Shown: positions 30,977-40,398, counted from the first letter of the stretch. The stretch: DNA of 64,000 nt from Anaerolineales bacterium (GCA_014379595.1 JACMLM010000034.1:106608-170607), one strand, 5' to 3'. Notes: generated from the sequence alone by a model not told the origin. Translations and numbers: made by a program.

Positions 30977-31750
30977 TTATCTGTGCTTAGCCAGGCGAAG
31001 TTTTCGCAAATCACGTAGTTGGGTACGTTCTTTAGAATTCATTTTTTCGATTGCCCGCGAAAAAGCTGGAGAACTCATCTTCTCTGCGTGAGTTTCTATA
31101 TATTTTGTAATCTCGCTTTTGTAAACATGACCCATTTCGCGCAAGACCCATCCAATCGCCGTTTGGACATAGTATCTCTCATCATCGAGGCAGTTTGATA
31201 CTAACGGTAAGACTTTCTTTGGATGTAGGAAAACTGCATTTTTGCCACTGTAATGGATCAAACTGACAAGAGATATACGTCTTAACCATTCACTTTTAGA
31301 ATGATTCCATGAAACAATTTGAGGATAAACTTCTTCTGGATAGCTTTCTAGAATCCGCGAGTAGATATTGCTCAATCCATCGCTGTGACACCAGTTATCA
31401 ACGCGCTTGCTCCATAGTTTAACTACTGACCATAAATTAGGATTAACTTGTTTTTTTACAATGGGTGTATAAAACTCAAGAGCAGCAAATAATACGTCGC
31501 CATAAGGCGATGTTTGCCATAAAGCATTCCATACCTCCAACACCTGTTCTTCTGGCAAACTGTAGAAAGAGAAGCCTTGTCTGACTCGCCGTCTTAACTC
31601 AGGGAATTTGATGCCAAGATGTTTGAGTTGAGAACCACGGTCTTGCTGAATTGCTTTGCCAAAAGTTGGATTGCCAATTGCAGTCAGTGCCTGAAGGACT
31701 TCACGGTGGTATTCTTGGAATTTTGTGCGACTTATTTTTATGCTCGTCAT
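30977..31750 (-). CDS. DNA alkylation repair protein, AlkD-like
   Basis: 257 residues made of HEAT-like helical repeats. The active-site region KRVDNWCHSDGLSNIY has Trp120 and Asp124 with the same spacing as the catalytic Trp109/Asp113 of B. cereus AlkD, and basic EWLRRISLVS (Arg157/158) follows at the right distance for the essential Arg. Such enzymes remove N3- and N7-alkylated bases without flipping them. The C-terminus is strongly basic. The gene is on the same strand as the cupin gene 26 bp upstream and may be transcribed with it. Confidence 0.88.
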   Translation of the reverse strand: MTSIKISRTKFQEYHREVLQALTAIGNPTFGKAIQQDRGSQLKHLGIKFPELRRRVRQGFSFYSLPEEQVLEVWNALWQTSPYGDVLFAALEFYTPIVKKQVNPNLWSVVKLWSKRVDNWCHSDGLSNIYSRILESYPEEVYPQIVSWNHSKSEWLRRISLVSLIHYSGKNAVFLHPKKVLPLVSNCLDDERYYVQTAIGWVLREMGHVYKSEITKYIETHAEKMSSPAFSRAIEKMNSKERTQLRDLRKLRLAKHR

Positions 31751-31776
31751 GATTGAGTTTTGTATGTTTGATCTAT

Positions 31777-32358
31777 CTATTCACCCACATACTTTGGTTG
31801 AACTGCTTTATATCCCAGCAATTCACCGAGCAACCCCAGCGTCGCGCCCATTACTTTCTGCATAGTCATGGATGGACTCGCCACATAATTCTCGTGTTTG
31901 ATCGCAGTCCTGATCGTTGCTGATTGAAACAATAGCTTTGCAAATCCCTTGAGGCGAATTCCATCGCGTGCCATGCCTGTGCGTGTTGCAAAGATTCCTA
32001 ATATATCTTGCACCGCGGCGGGACTGGGATGCTCAAAATGGTCGCGTTGACGATAGACGAGTTCTTCTTCATCCGCATTCCACGGGTGGACGTGGAAGTG
32101 ATTTGGTTCCACCACAAATGACTCGCCTGCCTTTGCGATCTTTTCAATACCATCGAGTTTATATTTTGCAGTGCCTTTGATGATCTCGAAAGTTTCCGTC
32201 CATGTTTGGTGGAGGTGTTCCCCCAGATCGGAGCCGAGTTTGGAGTAGCGAGTGACCTCCAACAGCCAGCCCATGCCGTTGGTTTCTGCGTCGCTTTCTA
32301 AAACCACCGTTTTAGTTTTAGTAGTGGGATGCTCAAAAGTGAAGCCTGCTCGTATCAT
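31777..32358 (-). CDS. Cupin-domain protein
   Basis: 193 residues. A single cupin barrel spans about residues 20-110: motif 1 EHLHQTWTETFEIIKG and motif 2 GESFVVEPNHFHVHPWN give the His/Glu metal-binding pattern. The C-terminal 80 residues are helical and unassigned. Function may be enzymatic or ligand sensing. AAGGAG lies 8 bp before the ATG. Confidence 0.8.
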   Translation of the reverse strand: MIRAGFTFEHPTTKTKTVVLESDAETNGMGWLLEVTRYSKLGSDLGEHLHQTWTETFEIIKGTAKYKLDGIEKIAKAGESFVVEPNHFHVHPWNADEEELVYRQRDHFEHPSPAAVQDILGIFATRTGMARDGIRLKGFAKLLFQSATIRTAIKHENYVASPSMTMQKVMGATLGLLGELLGYKAVQPKYVGE

Positions 32359-32404
32359 GTCGAATGCTCCTTGCGTGGATTGTTACAAGATTGAGATCAC
32401 TTTT

Positions 32405-33211
32405 TTAGAGTTGTAGTGAGTAGTATGCAATTAATTGATACATTTTTTTGCAATACGGAACGAATAATTGCAATAAGATGTAGGCTTGCTCTCTATCAAT
32501 AATATTGCCCGTTGGATGACCTGATTGATTGCGAAAATTTCTGATAATTGAAAGTATGCCAGCAAAATTCGTGTCAATATCTTCTTTGATTTCAGGTGGA
32601 AGGTTTTGCATATTTTGTTCGAGAATGTTCTTGAACTTATTGACTTTTGCCAAAATTGTGCGCTCTTTATTGACTTTATCAAAAATAGACGCATAACTTG
32701 GATTCTGGCTAATCTTTTCCATAAGAAGCAGAAAAGTATGTTCCGTTGCTACTCCAAGCATGACGGATGAAGAGAGAATACAACCCGTTTTAAATGCTTG
32801 CATTGCTTCTTTTACATAAATCAGAGTCACATCATCAATGTTTGGTATCTGAGACTTGATAATCTTTTCGTAGGATGAAACATCATGAAAAAAATAGGCT
32901 TGTCCACCATCGAGTAATCTTTTGCCAAATTCTGAGACATGGAAAAATGGAAACTCCCTGTTTGAGTCGTTTAAGCCTAAGGTTATTACGCCTTCTCGAA
33001 AAAGTCCCCAAAACACTTCTAAAAATTTTTCACTATCAGCAGATGATAGGGTGGCATTTGTATGCGCTGTTCCAGTTTCACGTCTCAGAAATACACCCGC
33101 CACGTTAATCAATAAATGCTGATATTGAATTAAGTCATAAGATGATGCTCTTTCTCGACCAGCAAGCAAGTCAAGAGTTGCACTACGTATTTCTTCATAA
33201 CTATGATCCAT
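32405..33211 (-). CDS. Hypothetical protein with DUF4145-like helical C-terminus
   Basis: 268 residues; no confident family. Helical throughout; the segment AFKTGCILSSSVMLGVATEHTF and the ending IIRNFRNQSGHPTG resemble HEPN/DUF4145-type regions, where an RN/H-containing loop (here RNFRNQSGH) sits near the C-terminus. If it is a HEPN-type fold, the motif R-N-x(4)-H would be its most informative part. TAGGAG precedes the ATG. It is probably its own unit. Confidence 0.6.
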   Translation of the reverse strand: MDHSYEEIRSATLDLLAGRERASSYDLIQYQHLLINVAGVFLRRETGTAHTNATLSSADSEKFLEVFWGLFREGVITLGLNDSNREFPFFHVSEFGKRLLDGGQAYFFHDVSSYEKIIKSQIPNIDDVTLIYVKEAMQAFKTGCILSSSVMLGVATEHTFLLLMEKISQNPSYASIFDKVNKERTILAKVNKFKNILEQNMQNLPPEIKEDIDTNFAGILSIIRNFRNQSGHPTGNIIDREQAYILLQLFVPYCKKMYQLIAYYSLQL

Positions 33212-33370
33212 TTACTATCTCCTAAGTGAAAACAGTCTAGCCATCTGTTTTAGGCTATGGTGAGTGCATTGGACTTCTTTTACTTGAAATTGATTGGCAA
33301 TATTCACACTATTAAATATAGAATATAACGTGAATGCTGTAATAATCCACAAGGGCGACGGTGTTTTTTA

Positions 33371-33571
33371 TCAACTACTTGGTCGCTTAAAAATGTATGT
33401 CCATGCCGACGAATATACAACAACAGTGACAAGTTCCCATCCTAATGTACCGTACTGGTTCATGCGCTGAACATAAGTTACTGTCTTGCATGATTGATTG
33501 TTGTCGGACCAATACCAGTTGCCCGAACGGTCTTGGTGACAGGAGAGTTCAAAGTATTCCCATGTTTTCAT
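33371..33571 (-). CDS. Small DUF4177 protein
   Basis: 66 residues. The pattern MKTWEYFEL ... LGWELVTVVVYSSAWTYIFKR is the DUF4177 signature. Function unknown. GGAGG lies just upstream of the ATG, which supports it as a real small gene. Flanked by 159 bp and 172 bp of featureless sequence. Confidence 0.75.
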   Translation of the reverse strand: MKTWEYFELSCHQDRSGNWYWSDNNQSCKTVTYVQRMNQYGTLGWELVTVVVYSSAWTYIFKRPSS

Positions 33572-33743
33572 TTTTCCTCCATTTGATCTTCTGGACTAGA
33601 CTATGGTTTCCATAAGTCATTCCGTATCACATTATATAAACAGAATTATAAGCCTGTCTATCGTAAATACGACGAAAGTTCAAGCGTAGAAAACGCCCCT
33701 CGAAACCGAATCAACTATACACTAGGAAAGAAGCGTGCAGTTT

Positions 33744-34913
33744 CTATTTCCAAATATTTCCGTAACCGTATTCGCCTTCGAGCAATTTCCCCTCAGCAAA
33801 GCGACTGAATCGAAATGGCGTGATGTCCACGGTTTTGGGTGCGCCATCGAGGATCAACTCGACCAGACTTGCGCCCGCGGCGGGGGATGTCTTGAAGCCC
33901 GTGCCGCTCAATCCGCAGGCGAGATAGAAACCTTCCAGATCCGATCCACTATAAATCGCGCGTTGGTCAGGTGTGATGCCATCACGTCCAACATGAATAG
34001 AGTGCAAACCACTCTGTTCAATTTTAGGAATGCGCCGCACCATGTTATCAATTAAATTTTCAACGAATGTTGGCGTAGGTGTTTGATCTTCTGCATCAGG
34101 TGCTTCACCCCGCAAAGATTCATCTTCACCAGCGGCAAGGATCAACGCACTGCCCTCGGGACGGAAATAACAATTGATGATGTCATCGATCACTGCAGGA
34201 AATTTTCCAAGCGATGGCGGACGATGAAGAAAGGCAACATCATGAGTCCATGTTTCAAGAGGGATATCAATACCTACGAGGCTGCCAACATGCTTTGCCC
34301 AAGGTCCAGCCGCGTTGATGATAATAGGTGAGTCAAAACTTCCTTTTGTGGTATCAACGCCAATTACTTTTCCGCCTGTTGCGCGAATGGCTGTAACTTC
34401 ACAATTTTGAATCAGTGTCCCTCCCATCCGCTTTGCTGACTCGATAAACGAATTTGTGGTCAGTGTGGGATCGGCATATCCTGAGTCAGGTTCGTAGGCG
34501 GCGTAATTGAAATGATCAGTGATGAGGTCAGGAAAAAGTTTTTTTACTTCATCGGCGGATATAACTGATGTGTTAATGCCTATCCTTTGTTGATTGATGA
34601 CATTCCCGCGTAGTTTATCTTCATGTTCACGCTTGGCGATTTGCATAAAACCTGTTTGGATGAATCCACAATCCCCGCCGACTCGTTCCTTCCAGTTACT
34701 GAAGTAACGTTTATAACTGGCAAATGTCAATTCGGATTCAGCGGCGAGGTCGTAATGCATACGGACGAGTCCGCTCGAATGACCTGTCGCGCCTGAGGCG
34801 GTGACGTTGCGTTCGATGATGGCGACTTTAAGTCCGCGCTCAGCGAGGTGAAAGGCGATACTGGCGCCCATCACGCCTGCGCCGACAATGATTGCATCAA
34901 AATTTTGATTCAT
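33744..34913 (-). CDS. FAD-dependent oxidoreductase (DAO/sarcosine-oxidase-like)
   Basis: 389 residues. The N-terminal dinucleotide fold is FDAIIVGAGVMGASIAFHL, followed by ATGHSSGLVRMHYD, a site of FAD contact in the DAO family; the C-terminal GITPDQRAIY and YLACGLSGTGFKTSPAAG complete the pattern. Members oxidise amines such as glycine, sarcosine or proline. The substrate is not predictable. AAGGA precedes the ATG. A family-C repeat lies directly upstream. Confidence 0.88.
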   Translation of the reverse strand: MNQNFDAIIVGAGVMGASIAFHLAERGLKVAIIERNVTASGATGHSSGLVRMHYDLAAESELTFASYKRYFSNWKERVGGDCGFIQTGFMQIAKREHEDKLRGNVINQQRIGINTSVISADEVKKLFPDLITDHFNYAAYEPDSGYADPTLTTNSFIESAKRMGGTLIQNCEVTAIRATGGKVIGVDTTKGSFDSPIIINAAGPWAKHVGSLVGIDIPLETWTHDVAFLHRPPSLGKFPAVIDDIINCYFRPEGSALILAAGEDESLRGEAPDAEDQTPTPTFVENLIDNMVRRIPKIEQSGLHSIHVGRDGITPDQRAIYSGSDLEGFYLACGLSGTGFKTSPAAGASLVELILDGAPKTVDITPFRFSRFAEGKLLEGEYGYGNIWK

Positions 34914-34940
34914 AGATAATCCTTCAAGTCGAAAAATTTA

Positions 34941-35040
34941 ACCACACACCTGCCCTGGCGGGCGGCGCCAGGGGAGAACACGAAGATCACGGAGATTTTA
35001 AAAGGATTTCTCTGTGGACTCTGTGTTCTCTGTGGTGATG
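34941..35040. repeat. Palindromic intergenic repeat, family C, copy 2
   Basis: The first 37 bp match 25749-25785 with one change. The element ends with tandem CTCTGTGG-like units and closes as an imperfect palindrome with its ACCACA start. Confidence 0.85.
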
Positions 35041-35079
35041 GTCTTTTTATCCCACTTAATCCTAAAGAGCCACAAAAAA

Positions 35080-35976
35080 TTACTTCTTATCTCTTTTTCT
35101 CATCATCGTTGCCTTTTCTTTTAACTCTTTAAAATAAGCAGTATCTGTGATCTCGGCTACCTGATTGGCACGACGCGATTCGTTAATTTCTATTTTTAGC
35201 TGGGCAATTTCCTGCCGCAGAGATGCTTCAAGAATATATCCATCCAATGCGGCAGTAGCAAGCAGGATGAGTGCTTCGAGTACATCATTATCTGCAAAGG
35301 GGATGATCTCGCCTGTATCCGCATCTTTCGCATTGATCAACTGTAAAACACCGATCACCTTATCTTCGCTATTTTCAAGAGGAATGGTCAGAAAGGATTT
35401 GGAACGGTATTTTGTGCGTTCATCGAAAGATTTTGTGCCAGAGAAATCAAACCCATCTGCTTGATATGCATCAGCAATATTGATCCGTTGATGCGTTAAA
35501 GCCGACTGAGATGCCACATTGGCGCGGTTTTCGCTTCTGTCTGTGTTGTATAGTTTGACTGGATAAAAAGGAATTGGATTGCCGCTTGTTCCACCCATGC
35601 TTAGATCAAGAGATGTGTTTCTTAAGATAACAAATTTAAGTGAATTGTCTTCCAATAAATAAAGCGTGCCTGCATCTGCATTGGTAAAAAATTGAGCTTC
35701 CACTACCAGTGTTTCCAGCAGGCGGTTGTAATCTTTTTCAGCCGAAAGCGCCACACCGATGGGAATTACTTTTCGGATCAAACGCAGTTGATGGTCCCGC
35801 AGTGATACGCCTCTTGCCATCACATCCAACATGCGCGCCAGTTGTCCGATATCACTGGTATCTTTTTCGAGGTCACTTAACATACCAGGAGTATATTCCC
35901 CCGCTCCAACCGCGCGTACAGCCTGCATAATTCGTTTAAGTGGGGAGGAAGAACGAATAGCGGTTAGGTCTGACAT
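35080..35976 (-). CDS. GAF-domain signalling protein
   Basis: 298 residues. The N-terminus (about 10-60) resembles a HAMP-like linker (RIMQAVRAVGAGEYTPGML). A GAF domain follows (about 75-240): YNRLLETLVVEAQFFTNADAG, TLYLLEDNSLKFV, and KSFLTIPLENSEDKVIGVLQ. The C-terminus is a coiled coil (ASLRQEIAQLKIEINESRRA). No output domain is present, so it may sense a small ligand such as a cyclic nucleotide and pass the signal by protein contact. The tandem cyclase lies 4.2 kb away on the same strand, which is only suggestive. Confidence 0.85.
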   Translation of the reverse strand: MSDLTAIRSSSPLKRIMQAVRAVGAGEYTPGMLSDLEKDTSDIGQLARMLDVMARGVSLRDHQLRLIRKVIPIGVALSAEKDYNRLLETLVVEAQFFTNADAGTLYLLEDNSLKFVILRNTSLDLSMGGTSGNPIPFYPVKLYNTDRSENRANVASQSALTHQRINIADAYQADGFDFSGTKSFDERTKYRSKSFLTIPLENSEDKVIGVLQLINAKDADTGEIIPFADNDVLEALILLATAALDGYILEASLRQEIAQLKIEINESRRANQVAEITDTAYFKELKEKATMMRKRDKK

Positions 35977-36039
35977 GAATTATCCTGAGTTTCCAAAAGT
36001 ATACCACCAAGAAATTATGCGCTTCTGAAATACTTTAAA

Positions 36040-36134
36040 TTTAAACACGAAGGACACCAAGTACACAAAGTGGGAAGAATTCACAACTTTATACTCTTTT
36101 CTCCTTCGTGACCTTTGTGTACTTTGTGTTTAAA
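36040..36134. repeat. 95-bp intergenic palindrome upstream of nadD
   Basis: Outer arms TTTAAACAC / GTGTTTAAA and inner arms AAGTACACAAAG / CTTTGTGTACTT. It resembles family C in design but has a different core. It ends 27 bp before the nadD promoter. Confidence 0.7.
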
Positions 36135-36160
36135 GATTTTAGCCATCAACTCCTTTGCGA

Positions 36161-36172
36161 TATACTTCCATC
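36161..36172 (+). promoter_or_regulatory. -10 element abutting the nadD start codon
   Basis: TATACT (36161-36166), six bases, ATG (36173). This spacing makes the start codon the expected transcription start. No Shine-Dalgarno sequence. Confidence 0.5.
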
Positions 36173-36793
36173 ATGTCACGTACAAAAATTGGACTCTTTG
36201 GCGGCACATTTGATCCGCCGCACATTGGTCATCTTATCCTCGCAAGTGAAGCTGCTTCTCAATTTGGTCTTTCCCGTTTGTTATGGATGCTTACACCTGA
36301 CCCTCCTCATAAACAGGAACAACCGATCACATCTCTTCCACATCGGCTTGAAATGCTGCAGCGTGCAATTGCAGACAATCCAACTTTTGAGATTTCACAT
36401 CTTGAAATGGATCGTCCAGGTCCTCATTACACACTGGATACAATACGGCTCCTTGCACAACACGAACCAGATGCGGATATTATTCTTTTGATCGGCGGCG
36501 ATTCGCTTCGTGACCTGCCCGCATGGCGCTTCAATACGGAGCTGGTAGCTGCTGTTTTCAAAATTGGAGTGATGCACCGCCCCGGCGACTCTTTCGACAT
36601 GCCCCTGTTAGAATCCCAAATTGCTGGAATTACGGAGAAAGTTGAGTTTATCCGTGCGGTCTTTCAAGATCTTTCGTCGCACGAGATACGCCGCCGAATC
36701 GCAGCGAGTGAAGAATATCGCTATTATGTGCTTCCATCTGTATACGATTATATTGAATCAAATCATCTCTATCGCAGAATCACCTCGTCCTGA
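36173..36793 (+). CDS. nadD: Nicotinate-nucleotide adenylyltransferase
   Basis: 206 residues from ATG 36173, supported by the adjoining -10 box; an in-frame ATG at 36155 lies upstream of it. The nucleotidyltransferase motif KIGLFGGTFDPPHIGHL and the C-terminal FQDLSSHEIRRRIA (ISSTxIR-type) define NadD. It converts nicotinate mononucleotide and ATP into deamido-NAD, the step after PncB, which is encoded at 54132-55478. The stop codon TGA lies inside a family-B repeat (36787-36830), so the last residues before it (TSS) come partly from the repeat. Confidence 0.95.
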   Translation: MSRTKIGLFGGTFDPPHIGHLILASEAASQFGLSRLLWMLTPDPPHKQEQPITSLPHRLEMLQRAIADNPTFEISHLEMDRPGPHYTLDTIRLLAQHEPDADIILLIGGDSLRDLPAWRFNTELVAAVFKIGVMHRPGDSFDMPLLESQIAGITEKVEFIRAVFQDLSSHEIRRRIAASEEYRYYVLPSVYDYIESNHLYRRITSS

Positions 36794-36911
36794 GCGGAGC
36801 CGCATGTATTTTGCGGTGAAGTCGAAGGACAAACTTTAAGATAGTCAATATTCATATCGAATTGTCCTTCGACTACGTTCCTCGAAGAACACTCGTCACT
36901 TCGCTCAGGAC
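36787..36911. repeat. Repeat family B, inverted pair
   Basis: Unit 1 (36787-36830) starts GTCCTGAGCGGAG and ends GTCGAAGGAC; unit 2 (36864-36911) is its inverted counterpart, GTCCTTCGACTA to CGCTCAGGAC. A degenerate copy lies in the ATPase gene at 22130-22152. Confidence 0.8.
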
Positions 36912-36926
36912 GAAGATTAAACACTC

Positions 36927-38069
36927 ATGTCTCTCTTTCTTGACTCTATATTTTCATCGATTGCTCTCAGCCATTTCATAGTGGATGTATTTAACGCGAG
37001 TCGTCCTGTTTTGCTTACTTATCTCGGTTTGAGTGAATCGGAGATAGCCTTGTTTACCACGATCTATATTTGGGCTTCTGCGTTGACCCAGCCTCTTTTC
37101 GGTTGGATATCAGATCGTGTTGGGCCGCGTTGGCTTGCTGCTGGCGGCGTCCTTTGGATGACTGTTTTCTATTCTGCGACCCTCTTTTTCCCAGGCAACG
37201 CTGGCTTGTTTTGTTTGATTATCGCAGCTTTCGGGTCATCGGCATTTCATCCAGTTGGAGCAGTGCAAGCTACTTTACGCGGACGTGATCTTCTCAAAGG
37301 CAAAGAAACCACCGCAACTTCACTTTTCTTTATGGCGGGTCAACTCGGACATTTTATCGGCCCGATCATTACAGGTATTATCCTCGCTTCATATAAAGTA
37401 CCGGGTCTGTTCATTATCCCGATTGTTTCCATTCCCATTGGATTTTCCTTGCTTTATCAACTACGCGCTAATCGTCCGCACCCGAAAACGGATGAGACAT
37501 ATCGTTCCAACCGCACACAGGCAGGAATCGTTTTTATCGTTGTGCTGGCTTGGGTTGCAGCGTTGCAATCATGGGCACAGTCGAATATGATTAATCTAAT
37601 TCCAAAATATATTAAAGATCTAGGTCAGGGTGCAATCGTATATGGAAGTATGGCTGGCTTGTTTATGGGTGGCTCTGCACTTGGGAATGTTTTCGGCGGT
37701 TATTTGGGAGATCGTTATTCAAAACGTTTTATTGCGGCAGGAGTTTTATTTCTTTCCGCGATACCGATCTATGTCACCAGTTTGATTGGCTGGTCGTGGT
37801 GGCTGTATCTGCTTGTCCCTCTTGCAGGCGCATTAACAGGTGCTGTGCATAGCATCATAGTGGTTTTCGCGCAGCGAATTATCCCGGGCGGAATGGCATT
37901 AGCTTCCGGGCTTGTACTTGGCTTTATCTTTTCATCAGGTGCATTGGGATTGTTGTATGCAGGTCATCTGGCTGAATTATATGGTTTCCCTTATGTGTTG
38001 ATCATGACTACTATTATTGTGCTTGTCGCGGCACTATTGGCCTTGCTCTTAAAAGAACCTGGGCAATAA
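36927..38069 (+). CDS. MFS transporter, Fsr (fosmidomycin-resistance)-like
   Basis: 380 residues, about twelve membrane helices. The loop 2-3 motif PLFGWISDRVGPRW is the MFS signature and the fourth-helix region AAFGSSAFHPVGAVQA is characteristic of Fsr-type members. The family exports drugs or other small molecules. No Shine-Dalgarno sequence is visible, and the gene begins 16 bp after a family-B repeat. Substrate not predictable. Confidence 0.85.
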   Translation: MSLFLDSIFSSIALSHFIVDVFNASRPVLLTYLGLSESEIALFTTIYIWASALTQPLFGWISDRVGPRWLAAGGVLWMTVFYSATLFFPGNAGLFCLIIAAFGSSAFHPVGAVQATLRGRDLLKGKETTATSLFFMAGQLGHFIGPIITGIILASYKVPGLFIIPIVSIPIGFSLLYQLRANRPHPKTDETYRSNRTQAGIVFIVVLAWVAALQSWAQSNMINLIPKYIKDLGQGAIVYGSMAGLFMGGSALGNVFGGYLGDRYSKRFIAAGVLFLSAIPIYVTSLIGWSWWLYLLVPLAGALTGAVHSIIVVFAQRIIPGGMALASGLVLGFIFSSGALGLLYAGHLAELYGFPYVLIMTTIIVLVAALLALLLKEPGQ

Positions 38070-38093
38070 AGGTGCGACGCACTCTTACAAACA

Positions 38094-38125
38094 AAAAGAG
38101 TCCGCATATCTTAGCGGACTCTTTT
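38094..38125. terminator. Bidirectional terminator between MFS and C45 genes
   Basis: AAAAGAGTCCGC, 8-nt loop, GCGGACTCTTTT: a perfect 12-bp stem with A/T ends, placed between convergent genes. Confidence 0.9.
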
Positions 38126-38144
38126 CTCTTTCTTCCTTCATTTT

Positions 38145-39257
38145 TTATTCATCTAAATGATACGTGTGATAACTATTCTCACAAGGGTTACCCCAGGCGA
38201 TGTGCATTTCGCGTGCAGTGAGATCAATGACCAATGCGCTGATTGTCTTTTCACGGTCAAGCGGATCGATACCCTCTATATTGTGATTGCAGATTGAGTT
38301 GGGGACGTTGACATGATCTTTTTGAATAGCCTGCAAACTCTTTATGGAATGCTCCTTGTTCTGACGCAATAAACGCGAGGCGCGGAAGTAGCGCACGCGT
38401 GACGAAAGCAATTCTTCAGGGTCTTTTTCCACCTTCTTCATTTTCGGGTCAAGATAATGATTGGTATGTACCATATAGCCATCGTGCGCATATAAGATCT
38501 CAAATTTACGTGCGGATACTTCAATCGAATACATTTCGCCGCTCTCGTGGACAAGTAGATGGTTGTATCCAGCTGCACGATGTTGTACGAGTGTCCGCCC
38601 GATCGCGCCTGAAATACGATTAGCAGCCAATACAGCGCGTGCCACAACGAGACGTGGAATTCCAATACGCGAGTCGCTTGGGTATACGGAGTCGATTAGT
38701 TGGGCGATGCCATAGGCATTGAATCCCACATTGGGCAGAAGCCCGCCATACGTCATGGCAAGAAACGGGGGTTCTTTGTCAGGTTTTGCAGAAACGACAA
38801 AGACATCATTCTCGTCTTCTGGAACCCAATCTTCATTATGTGCAGCCAGCACATGTCCATCTGCTGTGCGCTCATCGTTGACAGCAAAGCTGGTGCAGCG
38901 CGTGAGATGAAGCGCATCCATTGTGACTGCCTCCATTACATTAAGCACAACGATGTCATCAAATGCTACATTTGCGCCTTCAGCCATGCCTCGTAATTCC
39001 TCTACATATTGTGGATAGGTTTCCTCTGCAAACGGCAAATATTTTCTTGATTGAATCTGAGCACCCTCCCACGTGAGTTCAAGGTCACCATAGGCGGCGT
39101 CAATCAGAACGCGTGCATTCGCAATGCTGTGTTGAACCTGTTCGCGTGCGGCTTCGCCGATCTGTTGCCCCATCTCGCGATGTGTACCTGAAACTTTTAT
39201 CAGAGGCGGGGGAGTATTGTGGACCGGGGTATTTGGAATTTCTTGCTTTGTAACCAT
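38145..39257 (-). CDS. C45-type Ntn hydrolase (acyl-CoA:6-APA acyltransferase-like)
   Basis: 370 residues. The conserved region DDIVVLNVMEAVTMDALHLTRCTSFAV places the autoprocessing nucleophile at Cys121, followed by VLAAHNEDW. This matches the C45 family, in which the precursor cuts itself before Cys to yield an active alpha/beta enzyme that hydrolyses or transfers amide-linked acyl groups. No signal peptide is seen. GAGGAA precedes the ATG. The gene is single and sits between two terminators. Substrate unknown. Confidence 0.85.
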   Translation of the reverse strand: MVTKQEIPNTPVHNTPPPLIKVSGTHREMGQQIGEAAREQVQHSIANARVLIDAAYGDLELTWEGAQIQSRKYLPFAEETYPQYVEELRGMAEGANVAFDDIVVLNVMEAVTMDALHLTRCTSFAVNDERTADGHVLAAHNEDWVPEDENDVFVVSAKPDKEPPFLAMTYGGLLPNVGFNAYGIAQLIDSVYPSDSRIGIPRLVVARAVLAANRISGAIGRTLVQHRAAGYNHLLVHESGEMYSIEVSARKFEILYAHDGYMVHTNHYLDPKMKKVEKDPEELLSSRVRYFRASRLLRQNKEHSIKSLQAIQKDHVNVPNSICNHNIEGIDPLDREKTISALVIDLTAREMHIAWGNPCENSYHTYHLDE

Positions 39258-39278
39258 GTGTTCCTCACTATAATAAAA

Positions 39279-39304
39279 CCGCTTCGGGTTTATTCCCGAA
39301 GCGG
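39279..39304 (-). terminator. Terminator of the sigma/anti-sigma/bactofilin operon
   Basis: CCGCTTCGGG, 6-nt loop, CCCGAAGCGG; on the minus strand the stem is followed by TTTTATT. Confidence 0.85.
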
Positions 39305-39336
39305 CAAAATTATATCATGCGAGGTTGGGCACGATT

Positions 39337-40398
39337 TTATATCGTAGGAGGAGGGACTTGCATCTGTGGCGGCATGGCATTGGGTGTAGATCGGGTGCCG
39401 AACCATGACATCACTACGCCTCCGATGGCAATAAGCGAGACGATGAACGTGAGTAACCAGCCAAAGCAGGGGATCAATCCAACAAATCCGCCAACTAACA
39501 AGAGCAGGAATGTGCCGAAGCCTGTTGCGAGCACAGGGGCCCAGGTTTGGTTAATGGCTTTTGTAAATCGTTCACCAACTTCCTGACCAAGTGCGATCAT
39601 TCCAAATAGCCATGCCAACGGAATTAAGAGAGCAACGATTGCTGCTACAGGGATAAGCAGGATCGTAATGACCATGATAAGCATTGCCAACGGTGTCACT
39701 ACTAAAGTCAGCAAGCCAAAGCTGCCCGCCATTAATGGTTGACGTACGACGGCATCAGCCACACGTTCCAATTGTGGTTGGAGGAAAAGTGTCAGCAGCA
39801 TACCGATGGCTGCGACAGCTAATGCACGGCCGATTACGCCTGCTACTTCCCAGAAAGGATTAAAGAAATATCCATTATTGAACTCAGGCTCATTTGGCAC
39901 ATTGGGCACATTAGGAATCTCAGGTACGTTTGGTGCATTGGGCTCATCAAATGGGGGAGCATTATTAACGATCTCGCCGCTAACTTCTGCACCAGGCTCT
40001 TGCGACACCTGACCGCCCATCGTTGCAATATCGCCATTTACAACAGCAGTTTCAGTCAATAAAACCTGACCTCCAACTACAACAATGTCGCCGTCAATTG
40101 TTCCTGAAATGGTTAAATTGCCGCCGATCACAGCGACATTCCCATCTGCATCTCCATTAATCTTGAGGTTGCCTCCGATCAATGCAGTATCTCCGGTAAC
40201 AGTTGCATCTTCTTCAATGGTTGCATTGCCACCGATCACGGCCAGACTGCCATCCAGTGTTTCACCACTTTCAAGTGTATAGTTTTGCCCAAATACTAAT
40301 TTATCTCCGCCGGGGCTTTGCGCATATACACTGCTGGTCGGCAAAAATAAAAGCGCCAGTAAAAGAAGGAAGGTTGTTAATTTTGTTTTTATTGTCAT
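39337..40398 (-). CDS. Bactofilin-like beta-helix protein with membrane domain
   Basis: 353 residues. A signal peptide ends near residue 26 (SSVYA-QS). Residues 45-140 repeat a DGSLAVIGGN / GNVAVIGGNLTI / GDIVVVGGQV pattern typical of bactofilin-type right-handed beta helices. A Pro/Asn-rich linker (about 150-172, PNVPEIPNVPNVPNEPE) leads to four hydrophobic helices and a short tail. Unlike classic cytosolic bactofilins, the beta helix should be outside the membrane. ATG overlaps the anti-sigma stop (ATGA), with AAGGAG upstream, so it is probably an effector or sensor in the same envelope-stress unit. Confidence 0.8.
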   Translation of the reverse strand: MTIKTKLTTFLLLLALLFLPTSSVYAQSPGGDKLVFGQNYTLESGETLDGSLAVIGGNATIEEDATVTGDTALIGGNLKINGDADGNVAVIGGNLTISGTIDGDIVVVGGQVLLTETAVVNGDIATMGGQVSQEPGAEVSGEIVNNAPPFDEPNAPNVPEIPNVPNVPNEPEFNNGYFFNPFWEVAGVIGRALAVAAIGMLLTLFLQPQLERVADAVVRQPLMAGSFGLLTLVVTPLAMLIMVITILLIPVAAIVALLIPLAWLFGMIALGQEVGERFTKAINQTWAPVLATGFGTFLLLLVGGFVGLIPCFGWLLTFIVSLIAIGGVVMSWFGTRSTPNAMPPQMQVPPPTI

